Counted from the stretch's first letter, positions 12,190 through 24,803 are shown. The stretch: DNA of 64,000 nt from Chrysomallon squamiferum (GCA_012295275.1 CM022665.1:9664476-9728475), one strand, 5' to 3'. A program made the numbers and translations. Notes: generated from the sequence alone by a model not told the origin.

Positions 12190-13827
12190 TGAGTGAGTGA
12201 GTGAGTGAGTGAGTGTGTGTGTGTGTGTGTGTGTGTGAGTGAGTGTGTGTGAGTGTGTGTGAATGCATTGATATGTATGGGTATATGTGTCTGTGTAAAT
12301 TTTTATACATTTATGTACACATTTATAAAGAAAAGGTATATTATCTGTCTTTTTCAGCAGTCAGTGCTTTCCAGAAATAAAACTGATGGTCAGTATGAGT
12401 TTTGTATATTATTCATTGTTAAATCACTAATTTAATCAGGTTAGAAAATCTGACAGCTAAATATAAAATCCTGTGTTAAATATAAATACAGTTATATAAG
12501 ACTTAAATAGATGTCATCTTTTAAGAAATATTTAACAAGTAGATTTAACTTCATTTTTGTTCTTTTTAAGTTGAAGAAAAAAACAAAAAACAATTTAAGT
12601 GCTTATTCTTGTTAGAGGATACTGCTAAAATAATTTATACAGTTCATTTAACAAATAAAAATAAAAAATTATAGAAAATGAGTTCTTTTCTGTTTCAAGA
12701 TGTCAAAGATATTGATTTTAAGATATGAAATCCTTGTATAATATCAGTTTCATTTCATGGCAAGAAAATGTTATTAAAATATTTAGTTTTTAAAAATCTT
12801 TTCATTTTCTTTCACATACATAAGGTGAATACATTTCTGTCCACATTACTTCAAACATTCAACACTTTTTTCTTTCTCTTTCTTCTCCTTTCTCTTATTC
12901 TTCTTAATCTAACTACCTTCCACATTTCTTACTTTTCACATTAGCTTCATTTTTCTCAACCTTTCTTTCATTCTCTCTCAGTCAAATTTTTTTTTTTTTT
13001 TAAATGATTATGATACATATATAGTATTTTAAAACTTTGGTTAGTTTATTATATTAAAACAGATTATAATCATGAATGCAGTATAGGTGAAAATGTTCAT
13101 ACACTCTAGTCATTCTTATCTTAGTAATAATAAATTATTGATATATGAAAACAATCTTTCCCCCCACAATTCAGTAGTATTGTTGTAAACTCAGTCTTCA
13201 TTGCACATTTGTAAATAACTTTAATAGTAAATTAGATTCACTACATGCATGACAAAAACTGAAATCTAGAGTGAAAATTAAAAAACCAAAAAACTCAATA
13301 TTAATTTATTAGTATCAGGTTAGTATTATTTATCACCACCACCAACACAACCACCATAATCATCATCATCTAAAAGCAAGTATTATTTTAAATATTTAAA
13401 AACAAAATAAAAATAAAATTCTATTTTTCAGTTCAAATTCAATATATATAATGTCATTGTTATTTCAGATACACAGCAGTTGCAGATATCGATGCCATTT
13501 GCCACTAGTGTAGATGACGACACTAAGGTCAGTTTTGATTTGACTCCACACCCCAACACCAACCGTACTGACGTCAGTGGAAAAATGGCAACTCTGGGAA
13601 AAAGTGTTGAGTTATGTCACAGCGAGGACTTTGTACTCGGCAAGATGAAGGCATCAAGCAGCGCTGCCGACATCCAGATTGGTCTGGAGAATGAAGATGG
13701 CACTGGTGATGCCGTTGAGATTGATGTAGCAGATGAAGATGCTCCAGGTATTCAAGAACTACTACTACTAATAACAATAGTAATAATAATAGCAATGAAA
13801 GCAGTAGTAATAAAAATAATAGTGATG

Positions 13828-13862
<35 letters not shown>

Positions 13863-15977
13863 GATGATGTGGGTTTATTATTAGTAGTAAATTTAATCCT
13901 AATTTCTAATAATTTTTATTTTTATTTGTTTATTTTTTACTTTTTATTTTTATTTGTTTTGTATGGAAGCAAGTTATTAAAATATTGCTTAGATCTGTGG
14001 TAAATAAATCAATATTTTTAACATTTTTTTTTATTTTAATCAATCTTTATACATTCATAATAATGGAACTTTTGCAAAATTCATTAAAGTTTTTACATTA
14101 TTTATTTTTTTGTTCATTGTAATCTTCTTAATAAAATACAAGTTAATTTTTTAACTGTTTTCATTGATCTCTCATTATTATTATTGCCAATTCCGATTTT
14201 TTCACTGTTTAATATTTGATAATTTACTGTATCTTTAAATGAATAAATTACATTAGCTAATTGTCTTTCAGTGCTGTTTGGTAAAAGTCATTATTCCTAG
14301 CACAGTTCAAACTCTTTATAGCTCAGAAACTTAATAACTACTTATTAAATATATGCAGATGTTATTAAAAGTAATATCTGTTCATGTTGGATACATTACT
14401 GACCTTGTTTAGTTCTGTAGTTCACAAAGGTAATAAGAATGAACAAATATATTAAATTTGTTTCTTTGTTTTTTGTGGGGTTTTTTAGTTTAATTATTCT
14501 GCTTCAATACTGACATTAATGGTTTTGTTTTACAACTCATATATACTGAACAAATTAATTTAGGGATGATGTTTTTTTGTTTGTTTTTTTCATAGATTAT
14601 AAATTCTTTTGTGACAAAATTCTTTAAGTCTACTAGAAATCTTTTTTGACAAAAACATTTCATATATTTAACAAGACACTCAATTTTCATATGAAATACA
14701 TCATGGTCATTAATTTTTTTTTTTTAATCAGTATAATTGTTATATGCAATCTGAATAAACAAATATTAAATTTGTATATTATGTTTTTTGATAATTTTGT
14801 CTTGAGATTTCAAAATGTTAAATGTCATGACTACCATATAATCATTTTTAATATAAAATATTTGTGTTTTAATTTTTTTTTTAATACAATATAGAACAGT
14901 ATTATGTTTCAGATGACAAATCACTTTGGTATTGTGTAGCACTTTGCTATTAATGTGTCTATTTTCAGCTGTTTTCTCTTCATAATTGGTGTTATTTTGT
15001 TTTTCATATGTTGTTAAGGAAAAATAAAATAAAATTAATGACAGTTTGAAAATCAAAAACTGTTAATCTTCAGTTTAAAAGAAAAGGAAAAAAAGTAGAT
15101 ATTTTATCAAATATTTTTTTCATTTTCTTGTTTTATTATCCCTTGGGCACATTCAGTCAAATATATATTAAGCAATAATTAATATTAATAATATTTTTAT
15201 CACTGAAGATTTGGAGTAAAATAATCAGTGTTATTAAATGTTTTAATGGATTTCAGTAATCTGTTGTTTTTCTTTCAGAAATTCCAAGAGGAAATGTTAG
15301 AAAGGCTTCCATTGTGGAGAAACTAGTAAAAAGTAAAGAATCGGAAGCCAAAGTTGCTGTGGTTATGGTATGTTTCACTGTAATATAATAATGATGATGA
15401 TGATGATGTTAATGATAATGATAATGATGATAATGTTGATAACAGTAATAATAATAAGAAGAAATAAAATGATGATGATGATAAATAAAAATGCATAAGT
15501 ATTATGATGATGATGATGATGATAATAGTGTAATAGTAATGGTAGTAAAATAGATAATAATAACAAAAAGATAATTTAAAACACTGATGATGAAGATACT
15601 ATTATATATTCATTGTTATGTTTGTTGTTTTTATTAAAAAAGAAGAAGAAAAGAAAAGTAATAGTCTTAGATTAGCAGAAGATACTGTATGGTCAGAATG
15701 ACTGAGTCACCCCAATGGCTGAATGCCTGCAGGACATTATGATGATGATGAATATATTTTTAACAAGTATTAGTGTAAAATATGCATTTATTATTTTAAT
15801 ATTTTTCTATCATTTTCATTGATGTTTTTTTTTCTTTTTTCTGTTCCCTAGGAAACAGCAGAGCAGCGACAAAAAGACTTTGAAAAGTTACTGAATGAAC
15901 ATGCTGAGATTGTTCAGGAAATTGGCCGAACTGCGAGTTCCGAAAACCTTCTAGAACAGGGAGAAAGAGATCATTGA
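11284..15977 (+). CDS. 3' part of an unidentified multi-exon gene (five exons)
   Basis: Five exons join in one frame: 11284-11387, 12358-12388, 13469-13747, 15279-15367 and 15852-15977 (TGA 15975-15977). Each starts after a pyrimidine-rich tract with AG and each internal exon ends at GT (GTGAGA, GTCAGT, GTATTC, GTATGT). Phases match at every junction: 12388 leaves G, completed by AT, and 13747 leaves G, completed by AA. The joined tail is about 208 residues; the first exon enters mid-codon, so the N-terminal part is missing. The protein starts with a Ser/Thr/Gly-rich stretch (SLDGHTRSVTAGP). A largely disordered-looking part follows and ends in an acidic patch (VEIDVADEDAPE). After that comes a basic RKAS motif that fits a basophilic-kinase site, then a charged helix likely to form a coiled coil (ETAEQRQKDFEKLLNEH). 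The tail ends RTASSENLLEQGERDH. I do not recognise the family, so no function is given. The exon structure is well supported. Confidence 0.8.
12112..12262. repeat. Compound (GT)n/(GAGT)n microsatellite in an intron
   Basis: About 75 bp of GT, then seven GAGT units, then GT and GAGTGT mixtures. It ends 95 bp before the 31-nt micro-exon at 12358. Confidence 0.95.
12358..12388 (+). CDS. 31-nt micro-exon of the unidentified gene, with tandem CAGCAG acceptor
   Basis: The acceptor reads TTTTTCAGCAG, so splicing after 12357 or after 12360 is possible; the choice adds or removes one Gln. The exon reads (Q)SVLSRNKTD and ends in G before the donor GTCAGT. It is needed: the exon ending at 11387 is in phase 0, while the exon starting at 13469 needs one extra base, and this micro-exon supplies it. 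Confidence 0.7.
13469..13747 (+). CDS. Largest exon of the unidentified gene
   Basis: This 279-nt exon has clearly non-repetitive coding sequence with higher GC than its surroundings. It follows TTATTTCAG and runs to the donor GTATTC. It encodes a Ser/Thr/Asp-rich segment beginning TQQLQISMPFATSVDDD and ending in the acidic VEIDVADEDAP. Without splicing the frame would run into a TAA/GAT microsatellite, giving a low-complexity Ile/Met tail. That tail is an artefact of intron read-through. Confidence 0.8.
13758..13880. repeat. ATAATA/GATGAT trinucleotide-rich tract after an exon donor
   Basis: Imperfect TAA, ATA and GAT triplets begin 11 bp after the donor at 13748 and keep the preceding exon's frame open. 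Confidence 0.85.
15387..15595. repeat. (GAT)n/(TAA)n imperfect trinucleotide tract in an intron
   Basis: Mixed GATGAT, GATAAT and AATAAT triplets start about 20 bp after the donor of the exon ending at 15367. Confidence 0.85.
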
Positions 15978-16288
15978 TATGACAGTCTGTCCATTTTGAA
16001 ACAGTTTTGTGTTGAAATACTAACTCCACACAAACAACATATATATATATATGTTACTACATGGACATGAATTTTGAATTTTGAAATGCCTGTTGCTGCT
16101 TATTACACACATATACCAAGAGTATGTGAATATTTTTTATTTATTTTTTTTCTGCATATGCAAATGCATATTGACATTGTTCTTGAAAAAAAAAAAAAAA
16201 AAAACATGTATAAAGAACATGAAGAAATATTAAACTATATTGTCAGAGGTAAGATATTAATGTATTGGCAAGTTTTGAAAGACGTACC

Positions 16289-16875
16289 AATAAATGGTTC
16301 TGTGATACAGATTTGGATATGCATTATTTTGCAGTGTTTGAGAATTATATAAGATAAGTCCCATGCCTTCTTCAACAAGCCTTTGGGTGGCTTACTATAC
16401 AGTGATATACAGGACAATGGAGAAAATTTCACTAGCCACTAAACCAGTATTCCACTAATCCAGGAATTGATTGAGTTATGGGAATACTGGCAAGCATCAA
16501 TGAAAAGAAAGAAACAATTGAAAGCAGAAGTATGGTGTACATTTATAACTAAAGAATACTTTGTACTATCCCAAAAGTAATTTACAGTTTGAATTAGATT
16601 GTTATTGGTATTATATATCTGTTTTGATTAAGTAATTTGTAAAACATTGTAATGATTTTAAATTATCATAACTGACTTACGATTTGTATTACATTCTCCA
16701 AATTTCTGCATGTGAATTAGAAAGTTTTGCTGAAAGATGTAAATATTATAATATGTAAATTATTTTCCTTGTTTCAAGGAAATTATCTATTTAAAACATG
16801 ATTTTTATTGGAGTGAGTAATATTAACTGTATATCATATTTGGATAAATAAATGTATTCTTTGAGGTTGAATAAA
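16289..16875 (+). terminator. Candidate polyadenylation signals of the unidentified gene
   Basis: AATAAA hexamers lie at 16289-16294, 16847-16852 and 16870-16875, that is 0.3-0.9 kb after the stop codon at 15977. The pair near 16.85 kb is followed by a T/TG-rich stretch, as expected downstream of a cleavage site. AATAAA is common by chance in this AT-rich DNA, so the exact site is uncertain. Confidence 0.35.
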
Positions 16876-19279
16876 AGTAACAAAAATTGATTGTATTAAT
16901 TGCTGGTTTTGTTTGCTGTAATTGTTATTCCAAAATATCACTTTAAAACATGTATATTAAATATCAGTAGATTATATATAAAATATTTATTGATTGCATG
17001 GTTATCAGTTTAAACTCAGATAATTATTTCAAGTAAAAGATGATATTCATCACAAATATTTGTAGTCCAGTTGATGGTTTTTAAAAGCTTTATTAAATTT
17101 AATATTCTTAATTGCTTTTATTTTTTTTTTTTTTTAAATAACTAATAAAAATTAAAAAATTACAAATACTGACAGATTTCAAAAACCCTCAGTGCACTTT
17201 AATATTTTCAAATTGACATTTGAAACAATTTCTTGTAAATTTAATTTTATCAATTGCCTTGTAAGTATAATTACTGCTGTTAACTGGTATACTGAATTGG
17301 CCTTGTTTATTTCATCTGTTAGCTGTACCAATAATGTATTAGTTTGTAATACTGTTATTGTACTGTCTCACTTACATCCTAATGGCATGTAGTTGTAAAA
17401 AAAAAAAAAAACTGTGCTCTTATAAGTGAAATACTTTTTTTATTTTTTTTTTTTTATTATTTAAATGGATGTCTCTTGGCCTTTAACAATACTAAATTTA
17501 TGATTAGAAAAACAAAAAAACAAAAAAAAATATTCCAGGAAATATGTCAGTTTTCTTTGATTACGTAGGCAAGGGTGCCATTATAAATAAAATGGAATTT
17601 TTTTTCTGACAAAACTTATAATGGCAGGCTGTTTTAAGTGAGTGAATATGGTACAACTTGTGACCAGTAGATGAATGTATTTTATCAGGTATTTCTAAAA
17701 CACATTTCAGGAATGTCTTGTTCACTATTCCATCCAGTGAGTAGTCTTTACCAGCTGGTCTGGTTCTGTAATCAGAAAAAAGCCTTTGTCAGCTGATGAC
17801 TCTTTGATTTAGCTTGCATCTTGGTCTCCAGAAAGAATCTAAATGAATTTAGGAGCATGAGGTCCTAACTAAGAAAAATAGGCTCCTTTTTAAAACTAAA
17901 ATGTAATTGTTAATGACATTTGTCAAAGGAAGTACCTCCCACTAGGGTTTGTAAATATTACAACAAAAAAACAAAAATAAATATTAATATTAATATTAAT
18001 AATAATAATAATAATAATAATAATTAAAAACAAAAAAAAAAAAAAAAATAGTAAAACAAATAATTTTTAAATTTAAAAAAGATGAAAAAAATGAATGTTA
18101 AAACTGATTTGTATTGATCATAATTTGTAAATGGAATCATGCATAACAACTTTGTTTTGCAAAAATGGTTTAAATTTACTAACCAAAGTGTCAGTGTAGT
18201 TAGTTTAGAAAAGTGTTTTTGTAGAACAATTTAAAAATGTTTTTCAGTCTTTTGCCTTAAATTAATATTATTCTTTATTATGTACAAAGGTTTAATATTT
18301 CACAATTTTTAAGTATATATATATATTTTTTTTTTTTCTCTTATTTAAATATCTGATAATATCTAATGATAACTGTTTAATCATTTGTTATCAGTTTATT
18401 ATCAGTTTATACTTTAAAAATAATAATAATAATCTTTTTTATTTTCTTTTTTTTCACAGTATGGGTTAGATATTTTTCTAAACACACTATGTAATTCACG
18501 TACCTGATAAAATTAAATTCATTTAATATTAATTTGTGATGTTCAATTTATGCTAATCATTATAATACTGAATTTTTAATACAGTTGAAAAATAAATTTT
18601 AGAACTGTTTAAAAATAAACAGTATTTTTTGTGTAAATTTTGAGTAGATGCTTCTAAACAAAAATGTAACATTTTACGGATTTTCACCTGTTTGGCCATT
18701 TGTATTTTCAGCTTTACAACAAATAAAATTTGATTATGGCTTAAACCAGCATAATGAGAAATTTAAAAATTAGCTATTGTAAAATACACATAAGATTTAA
18801 ATTTAGTTATAACAATCTTTGACTTATGTAATGTAAATTAATAATTTTAAAAATGGCTGTATTTGAAAGATTTAAAAAATAATTCATTAATATAACAAAT
18901 AAGGTAACAAAGATTTCATTTTTGTTTTTTGGTTTTGTTTTATTTGTTTTTTTCATCAAATCTGAATGATAATTTGTTTTTAATAATTCTTGCTATTTGG
19001 CTGCATTTGTCAGTGACAAATTTAAAATGAGTCACATTTAATAAACTATATATGTTGTTGGTTTGTTTTGCTTTGACATCAGTTGCTTATAACTATTTCC
19101 AATAAAATTTTAATACGACCTAAATGTATTAGGCACAAGGTCAAATGTTAATCATATTGGTTTTGGTAGTTCTGTAGACATACACATCTGTTATTTTCTC
19201 TGTACATGTAATTTTCTTTTGTTTTCTTTTTTGCCTTTATTTTATTAACAGTATGAATTTATTATTATTCTTATAATTT

Positions 19280-19365
19280 TCTTTCTTTCTTTCTTTCTTT
19301 CTTTCTTTCCTTTATTTATTTATTTATTATTATTATTACTACTATTATTATTTATTTATTTGCTC
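19280..19365. repeat. (CTTT)n, (TTTA)n and (TTA)n compound microsatellite
   Basis: CTTT units to about 19309, TTTA units to 19330, then TTA/CTA triplets. Confidence 0.9.
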
Positions 19366-20587
19366 ATATTTTGCTGGACCTGAATACTATAAATTTGGCT
19401 CATCCTGGAATTTTTTTGTGTATATATTTCAATACATTCTGGTGGTGGGCATTTTTGCCTTTGCATTTAAAGCATGTAATAAGCTATTACAATAATAATA
19501 TTATTATTTTATATCCCGGTATGTAATCCTGTGTTAATTATTATGGTTTGATTTGGCTTCTTCTCATATTACAATTGTTTTGTGTATTTATTTCATATGT
19601 GGTCCAGTGAATTGCTAAAACGGACCAAAACAGGTTGAAATGGGTCAGTTCATTGACTCTTGTTTTATTAATGTATACATTTAGGTGTACATGTCAAATG
19701 TATATTAATTAAAGTTTGTATTGGATGAAATTTATTTGTGTTTTCCTCTATTGCCTAAATTAGGTGGTTTTGTTAGGAAAAGTTAGTTCCTGTTTTCCAC
19801 ATTCATCACCAGGTGAATTTATTAATGACTCTACATTTGTTTTTATTTGGGTTTTTTTAATTAAAATAATTCAAAATGTTATGATAGCTATAATTATGTA
19901 TATATAATATTTTTTTTTTTTTTTGCTATTAATGGTGAATTTAAACCTGCTAATATTTGCAATTGTTAGTCAAACATAATGTCAGTTTCTATTTATTTAT
20001 TTATTTAATTTAAATTAAATGATAATTTCAGGAACATATCACTGGTTGGTGTTTTGAAAACTATTTTTGTTTGCTTGTTTATTTAATGTTTTTTTTTCGT
20101 TGATTTTTTGTTTCTTTCACTTGTAATAAAAAAATTATATTATCCCATGAGAAAGAATTAGACACCCAATATTAATTCAAGTTATTGATTCAACCAGCAT
20201 TTTTTAAAATAAATAATCTTTATTATTTTGAATTATAAAGCTTTGATAATTTGTAAAATTATTTTGATAGTTATATAGGCAGACAACTGAACCATTTATC
20301 ATTATAGAAAAGATATATTTGGTAAAATTATGTATCAAATATACAATATAGAGTATATAATAATGTGTGATTATTTTAATGATATAAATTTTATTAATAT
20401 ATCCAATTTCAAATTTCATGTAATATAGATGTGAATAATTTCAGATAATACATTACCTATATTTTCTAATATTATCTTAATAATGCACAATTCTGCTTGT
20501 ACAATCATATTGCTTTCAGAAATATACTCGGAAAAAAGAAAATATCAAACAATTTTTTTTATTATTATTTATAATGAAAACTACAAA

Positions 20588-20622
20588 AGATTTATTTATT
20601 TATTTATTTATTTATTTATTTT
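20588..20622. repeat. (TTTA)n microsatellite
   Basis: About eight TTTA units. Similar runs occur at 32060-32090 and 35238-35262. Confidence 0.9.
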
Positions 20623-21757
20623 TTCATTTTGTCAAGCAGGGATGCTTTATTACAATTTTTTTTAATTCATGAATTAAAATATTTCATTTTCGTTTTTTTT
20701 TTTTTTTTATATATATTCAAATAACTATTTTATGTAATTTTGTTTACCAGTGAGTATATATCCTATTAACATGTAATATATTATCTAGAAATCCATTTAT
20801 ATAGAATATTACATTTATAGATTTACATTTTGAACATAGTATTTTGTATCATTTTGCATCAGTATTATTTCAAATAAACACTCAAAAGAGAAAATAAAAA
20901 GTTTATTTTTTTTCTAACCAAAACAAAATAAAAATTTTTAAAAGATATTTCTGTATCAGATACGTTATAATTTTTATTATATACTTTTTGGGTCTCACCC
21001 TATTTTTCAAATATTATCTGTATAGTTAATTTATGAAAAATGTATTAATTATTATTAATAACATTGATTTAATTTATGAATGCTTAACATTTACAATTCA
21101 CTCTTTAAATATTTTAAAATTAAATGAAAAAAACCCATTGAATTAATTTTTGTTTAGAACACATATTTATTATTTACTGCATAATTAATTGTACAAATAG
21201 TATCGGCGAAGACAAGCACTGTTTTTTATTCAGTTAAAAAAAGTAAAAACAACAAAGAAACAAAAACAAAAGATTTTTTATTAAAATACATTTTGACAAA
21301 TGCAAGTAAATGTACAGAAATCATGTAGAAATATAAATTATAACATAAAATATATCTGCTTTAGAAATCTATTTAGAATATTTATATATTAAACCTCTAA
21401 TTAAAATACAGGTTTATTTAACACCCAAAAGTTCTAAACAAAGGAATAATTAATATAGTAAATGTTTGTCATATTTGAATCTTATTTTGGAAAGTTTTCA
21501 GTTGTTTCATTTTGGTAAATTTAAAAAAATAAATAAATAGCACATCCATTATGTTATTATTCCTTACCAAAACAGACTTTCAGTTTTATGGTTTTTGTAA
21601 ATTGTGAGAAAAACTTTTGAATCAGATATTGACATAAATCACATGTTGTGGTTATAACTGTGTTATAATTTATTACTGGGCTGTTTGTACATTGTTATGT
21701 AGCTGTATTAATTTGTACTGTTTTTGAAACAATTCCATTAAATATAAAATAAATATA

Positions 21758-21777
21758 AATATATATATATATATATC

Positions 21778-21804
<27 letters not shown>
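21758..21804. repeat. (AT)n microsatellite
   Basis: An AT run with a single C interruption near 21777. Confidence 0.9.
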
Positions 21805-21808
<4 letters not shown>

Positions 21809-22029
21809 GTTGTAAACAAATGTTTTACAGTTTGAAATGTATATAGCATATAGTATTTGAAATGTTATCAGTTGTAATGCAGCACATATTTTTTAATATA
21901 AAACAGAAATAAGGAAATAAAATTCTTTTAGAAACAAAAGCATTGTTTTTCTTCTCATTGTTCACCATTTTACATTGGGTGGTTCACCCACAAAAAAAAA
22001 AAAAAGTATTTCTCTTCTCAGTCCTACTA

Positions 22030-22195
22030 GTTCAGTCTATTTAATGGGGTAGTATTTTCATTGTGTTCTAGTTCTTATATATATTGCTTCACAAATCTTT
22101 TTCTCAAATTTGTTACCGTTCTTTTTCTTAAACACAGAGAAAGACAGTTATATCTCTTATTTCCATAAGTAATGTTTTGAAGAACAGTCAGTTGT
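22030..22195 (-). repeat. Diverged second copy of a LINE-associated segment
   Basis: 22051-22185 resembles 23724-23850 in the same orientation. Shared blocks are AGTATTTTCATTxTGTTCTA, TTTTTCxxAATTTxTTACC, CTTAAACAxAGAGA and TTATTTCxATAAxxAATGTT. On the minus strand both read a CLRRKVNKLEKR-like peptide. This is either a duplication or a second truncated insertion of the same LINE family. Confidence 0.55.
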
Positions 22196-22599
22196 TACTT
22201 GGAAATGAAATCTTATCTTTGGGTATAAAATCTAAATTTTTGGCTGTGATAATTTTCTAAAAGTATTTCTTTCACTAATTTAACATAGTTCCTGTCTAAA
22301 GAATTATTAAACTTCCATAGTTTTTGTCCTTTTTTAGTTGACTTAACTTTAAATTTAAAACTGTTATCGTGATAAATAAAATATGATAATACTATGACGT
22401 GAAGAGACAGTGAACAGATGTAGACAGATGAGATAAACTAAAATAGAAGGATTGCTAAAAAAAAAAAAAAAAAAAGCAAAAGAAATATCTTTTAATATTT
22501 TCTTTCTTTTTTAATTTAAATCTGAGAAAAATGAATGAGCCATGGCTTCCATTGATTCTTGAATTTTCCATAATTGCAATGTTTATAAATTATAAAAGA

Positions 22600-23960
22600 T
22601 ATATTTTTCTATTTAATTTAATTTTATGATGTTTAATATGAACTTTGATCTTTCTTTCTTTAAAAAAAAAAAAAAAAAAAAATTAAAACAAATTACAAAA
22701 TTGATTTTCATACAATAAATGTATTTTACATTAATGGTTATCCAGTTTACAAAGTTATTCTTTTCATCGTCTGTTGTACCAAAGATAACAATTTTACTAA
22801 ATAGATACAAATTCCTTTTTAAGATCGATGTATGTATTTTATCCCATAAATGATAAATAATACTACATTATAAAAAAAAAAAAATGTTGCATTGTTTCAG
22901 AGGTATTATCACAAACACATCAAGTGTTGCTGTTAATTAAATGAATTATATGTAAAAATGTATTAGTAGTTAGAATTCCATGAACAGTTCTATATTGAAA
23001 CCAACAGTTAACTGAGTTTTTTTTTTATACATTTGAATGGTATAAGATATATAATACTGCTCCAATTGTTTAGTGTCATAAACAAATCCATGATTTGCAT
23101 ACGTTTGCAATAATAATTGAGAATTTAATGGCTTATATACATGTTTCCAACAGCTTTTATTTTTGTGTAAAATATTCAGTTTAAAAGAAAAAAACAGGGT
23201 ACTGAGGACTTGTAAATTTTCATTTAAATCATCTAAATTATATGTAATTATTTTTAACAGCTTTTGTTAATGAAACACATTAAGGAAAATTTAAAGTTAT
23301 AAGTTCTTCATATGTTAAAAAGTTTCCATGTTCATTTAGTAAGTAATTTGTAAGACCTGTATCATTACTGAAATAATGTTTTTATAAAAATGGTTTATTA
23401 GCTGTATATATTCTGCTTTTAAAAAAAACAATTATGCTTAAAATGCGATTTTATATTTTGTGGTTTTTGTTTTTCTTGTAATTTTAAGGCTGTCATAAAA
23501 CTGAAAATGTTTGTTATTTTAATACTCCCATATCTGAAATCTTCCATTATTAAAGTGCGTTGTAACTTTTGGGGTTTATTATACCAATTGAATTTAAAAT
23601 AATTAAAAAAAAGGAATTTACATGTGGTTTCACTTGGATTTGGAAACACTAAAAATAATTGGACTTTAGGTTTTCTCACTTCTGCTAGTTCACAATTTTT
23701 TATTCTCTCCACCTTCTGGGGGCAGTATTTTCATTTGTTCTAATTCTTTAAACACTTAATTCGTTTTTCCAATTTATTTACCTTTCTTCTTAAACAGAGA
23801 GGAGGATACAGAAATGACTTATTTCTATAAATAAAATAATGTTTATAAAAACATAGGCCTATATATATATTATGGATTTTTATGTATTGTAGATTTAGAA
23901 ACATTGGGTAAATATTTTGAATTTCAACTTTTTCCCCAAGGAAAGAAAACTGCAAAAGGA
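22600..23960 (-). pseudogene. Decayed LINE (non-LTR retrotransposon) reverse transcriptase, 3' half
   Basis: On the minus strand, 23712-23419 encodes FPNPSET, FKFNWYNKPQKLQRTLIMED and ITNIFSFMTALKLQ. This matches the RT thumb/post-RT pattern FPNP...F.WN.KP.KIKR..LI.DY..GGLK..D...F..ALK known from L1/Tx1-like LINE ORF2. Further along the same strand, near 23380-23270, broken frames give NKPFLYKN- and NGNFLTYEEL-like pieces. At 22800-22700, FGTTDDEKNNFVNWITINVK resembles the usual end of such proteins. Several stops and frame changes mean it is dead. Everything N-terminal to the thumb is missing or unrecognisable. It sits between the two protein genes, antisense to both. Confidence 0.65.
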
Positions 23961-24701
23961 AGATGTTTAATTTGAAACAAATAGTTTGTTGACCAAATAT
24001 ATATACAAAAAGATGAAAATAAGAAGATACTTCTTTAGGGAAGTACTGAAGTAAAAAGAAATTGTAATAAAAAACAATAAACTAGTTGGTCAAAGGTCCC
24101 GCTTTCCCTTCCCCTGACCAAATGCATTTATAATGTATAAAATAAAAATACCTACAATAAATAAATAAAAATACACAGACATTTTGCATTTCAAATTACC
24201 TGTTCGCTTTGATGATCATATAATTTAGATTCTTAATAATATGTTAATTTTAATATTGTATTTACAGAAATTGTAATGTACTTTTTAAACAAGAATTTGT
24301 GATAATGTTATATACTGTAAATAAGGGTAATAATTATAGTGTAAGTTAAACAGGTAATACGATATTTTGTTTACACTTCTGGAGTGTTCATAACAAAATG
24401 AAATATAAAAGATATGCACAACATCAATGTTTATTGAGTCAAGTAAATCGGAGTTCATTGTGATAAATTTCGAAGTTTTACAAGACATGAATGTGTTAGA
24501 AAAGTACAAGTAATGTTATTTAAGAAATAACTCTTGGTACAAATTTTCACTTTAAAAATTGTTTATTCCTTCAGTGATACTTAAATTAGTACTATAATTA
24601 ATATATAGATAATTATTAATTTTATAGTTAAAAAGAGGGGGGAAAAATCAGGAAAGCTTGAGTCTGAAGAGCGAATAATTCTAATAAGAAAATTACTATA
24701 T

Positions 24702-24709
24702 ACTTCCGG
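24702..24709 (+). promoter_or_regulatory. ETS/GABP-type site in the ERMARD promoter
   Basis: ACTTCCGG lies 81 bp before the ERMARD start codon. It is a consensus for ETS-family factors such as GABP and is typical of TATA-less housekeeping promoters. The local sequence around 24660-24730 is less AT-rich than the flanks. No transcription start can be read directly. Confidence 0.5.
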
Positions 24710-24725
24710 CTTGAGCAAAAAGCAC

Positions 24726-24803
24726 ATGGGGACTGTCAAATGTAAAATGTAAACATACTGTTTTCAAGATGGACAACAACAAAACATGAATGACAACGAC
24801 TAA
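24726..24803 (+). promoter_or_regulatory. Upstream ORFs before the ERMARD start codon
   Basis: Three short ORFs crowd the start. The first is ATG 24726 to TAA 24752. The second is ATG 24769 to TGA 24787-24789, in a strong context (A at -3, G at +4) and in frame with the main ORF. The third is ATG 24786 to TAA 24801-24803, which overlaps the main start in another frame. The second stops directly against the main ATG at 24790 (TGAATG). If transcription begins upstream of 24726, these could limit translation or feed reinitiation. Confidence 0.4.

Larger units (their letters stand above)
15978..21999. other. 3' UTR then intergenic AT-rich DNA
   Basis: After the stop at 15977 there is UTR-like sequence with AATAAA signals to about 16.9 kb. 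Beyond that only AT-rich sequence and microsatellites are visible; I see no exons. Confidence 0.6.

Noticed and set aside
12104-12310. Minus-strand His/Thr repeat protein
   Set aside because: It is a translation of the GT/GAGT microsatellite.
13748-13884. Continuation of the exon frame with many Ile/Met/Val codons
   Set aside because: It lies beyond a GT donor and consists of triplet microsatellite; the next exon joins in phase after splicing.
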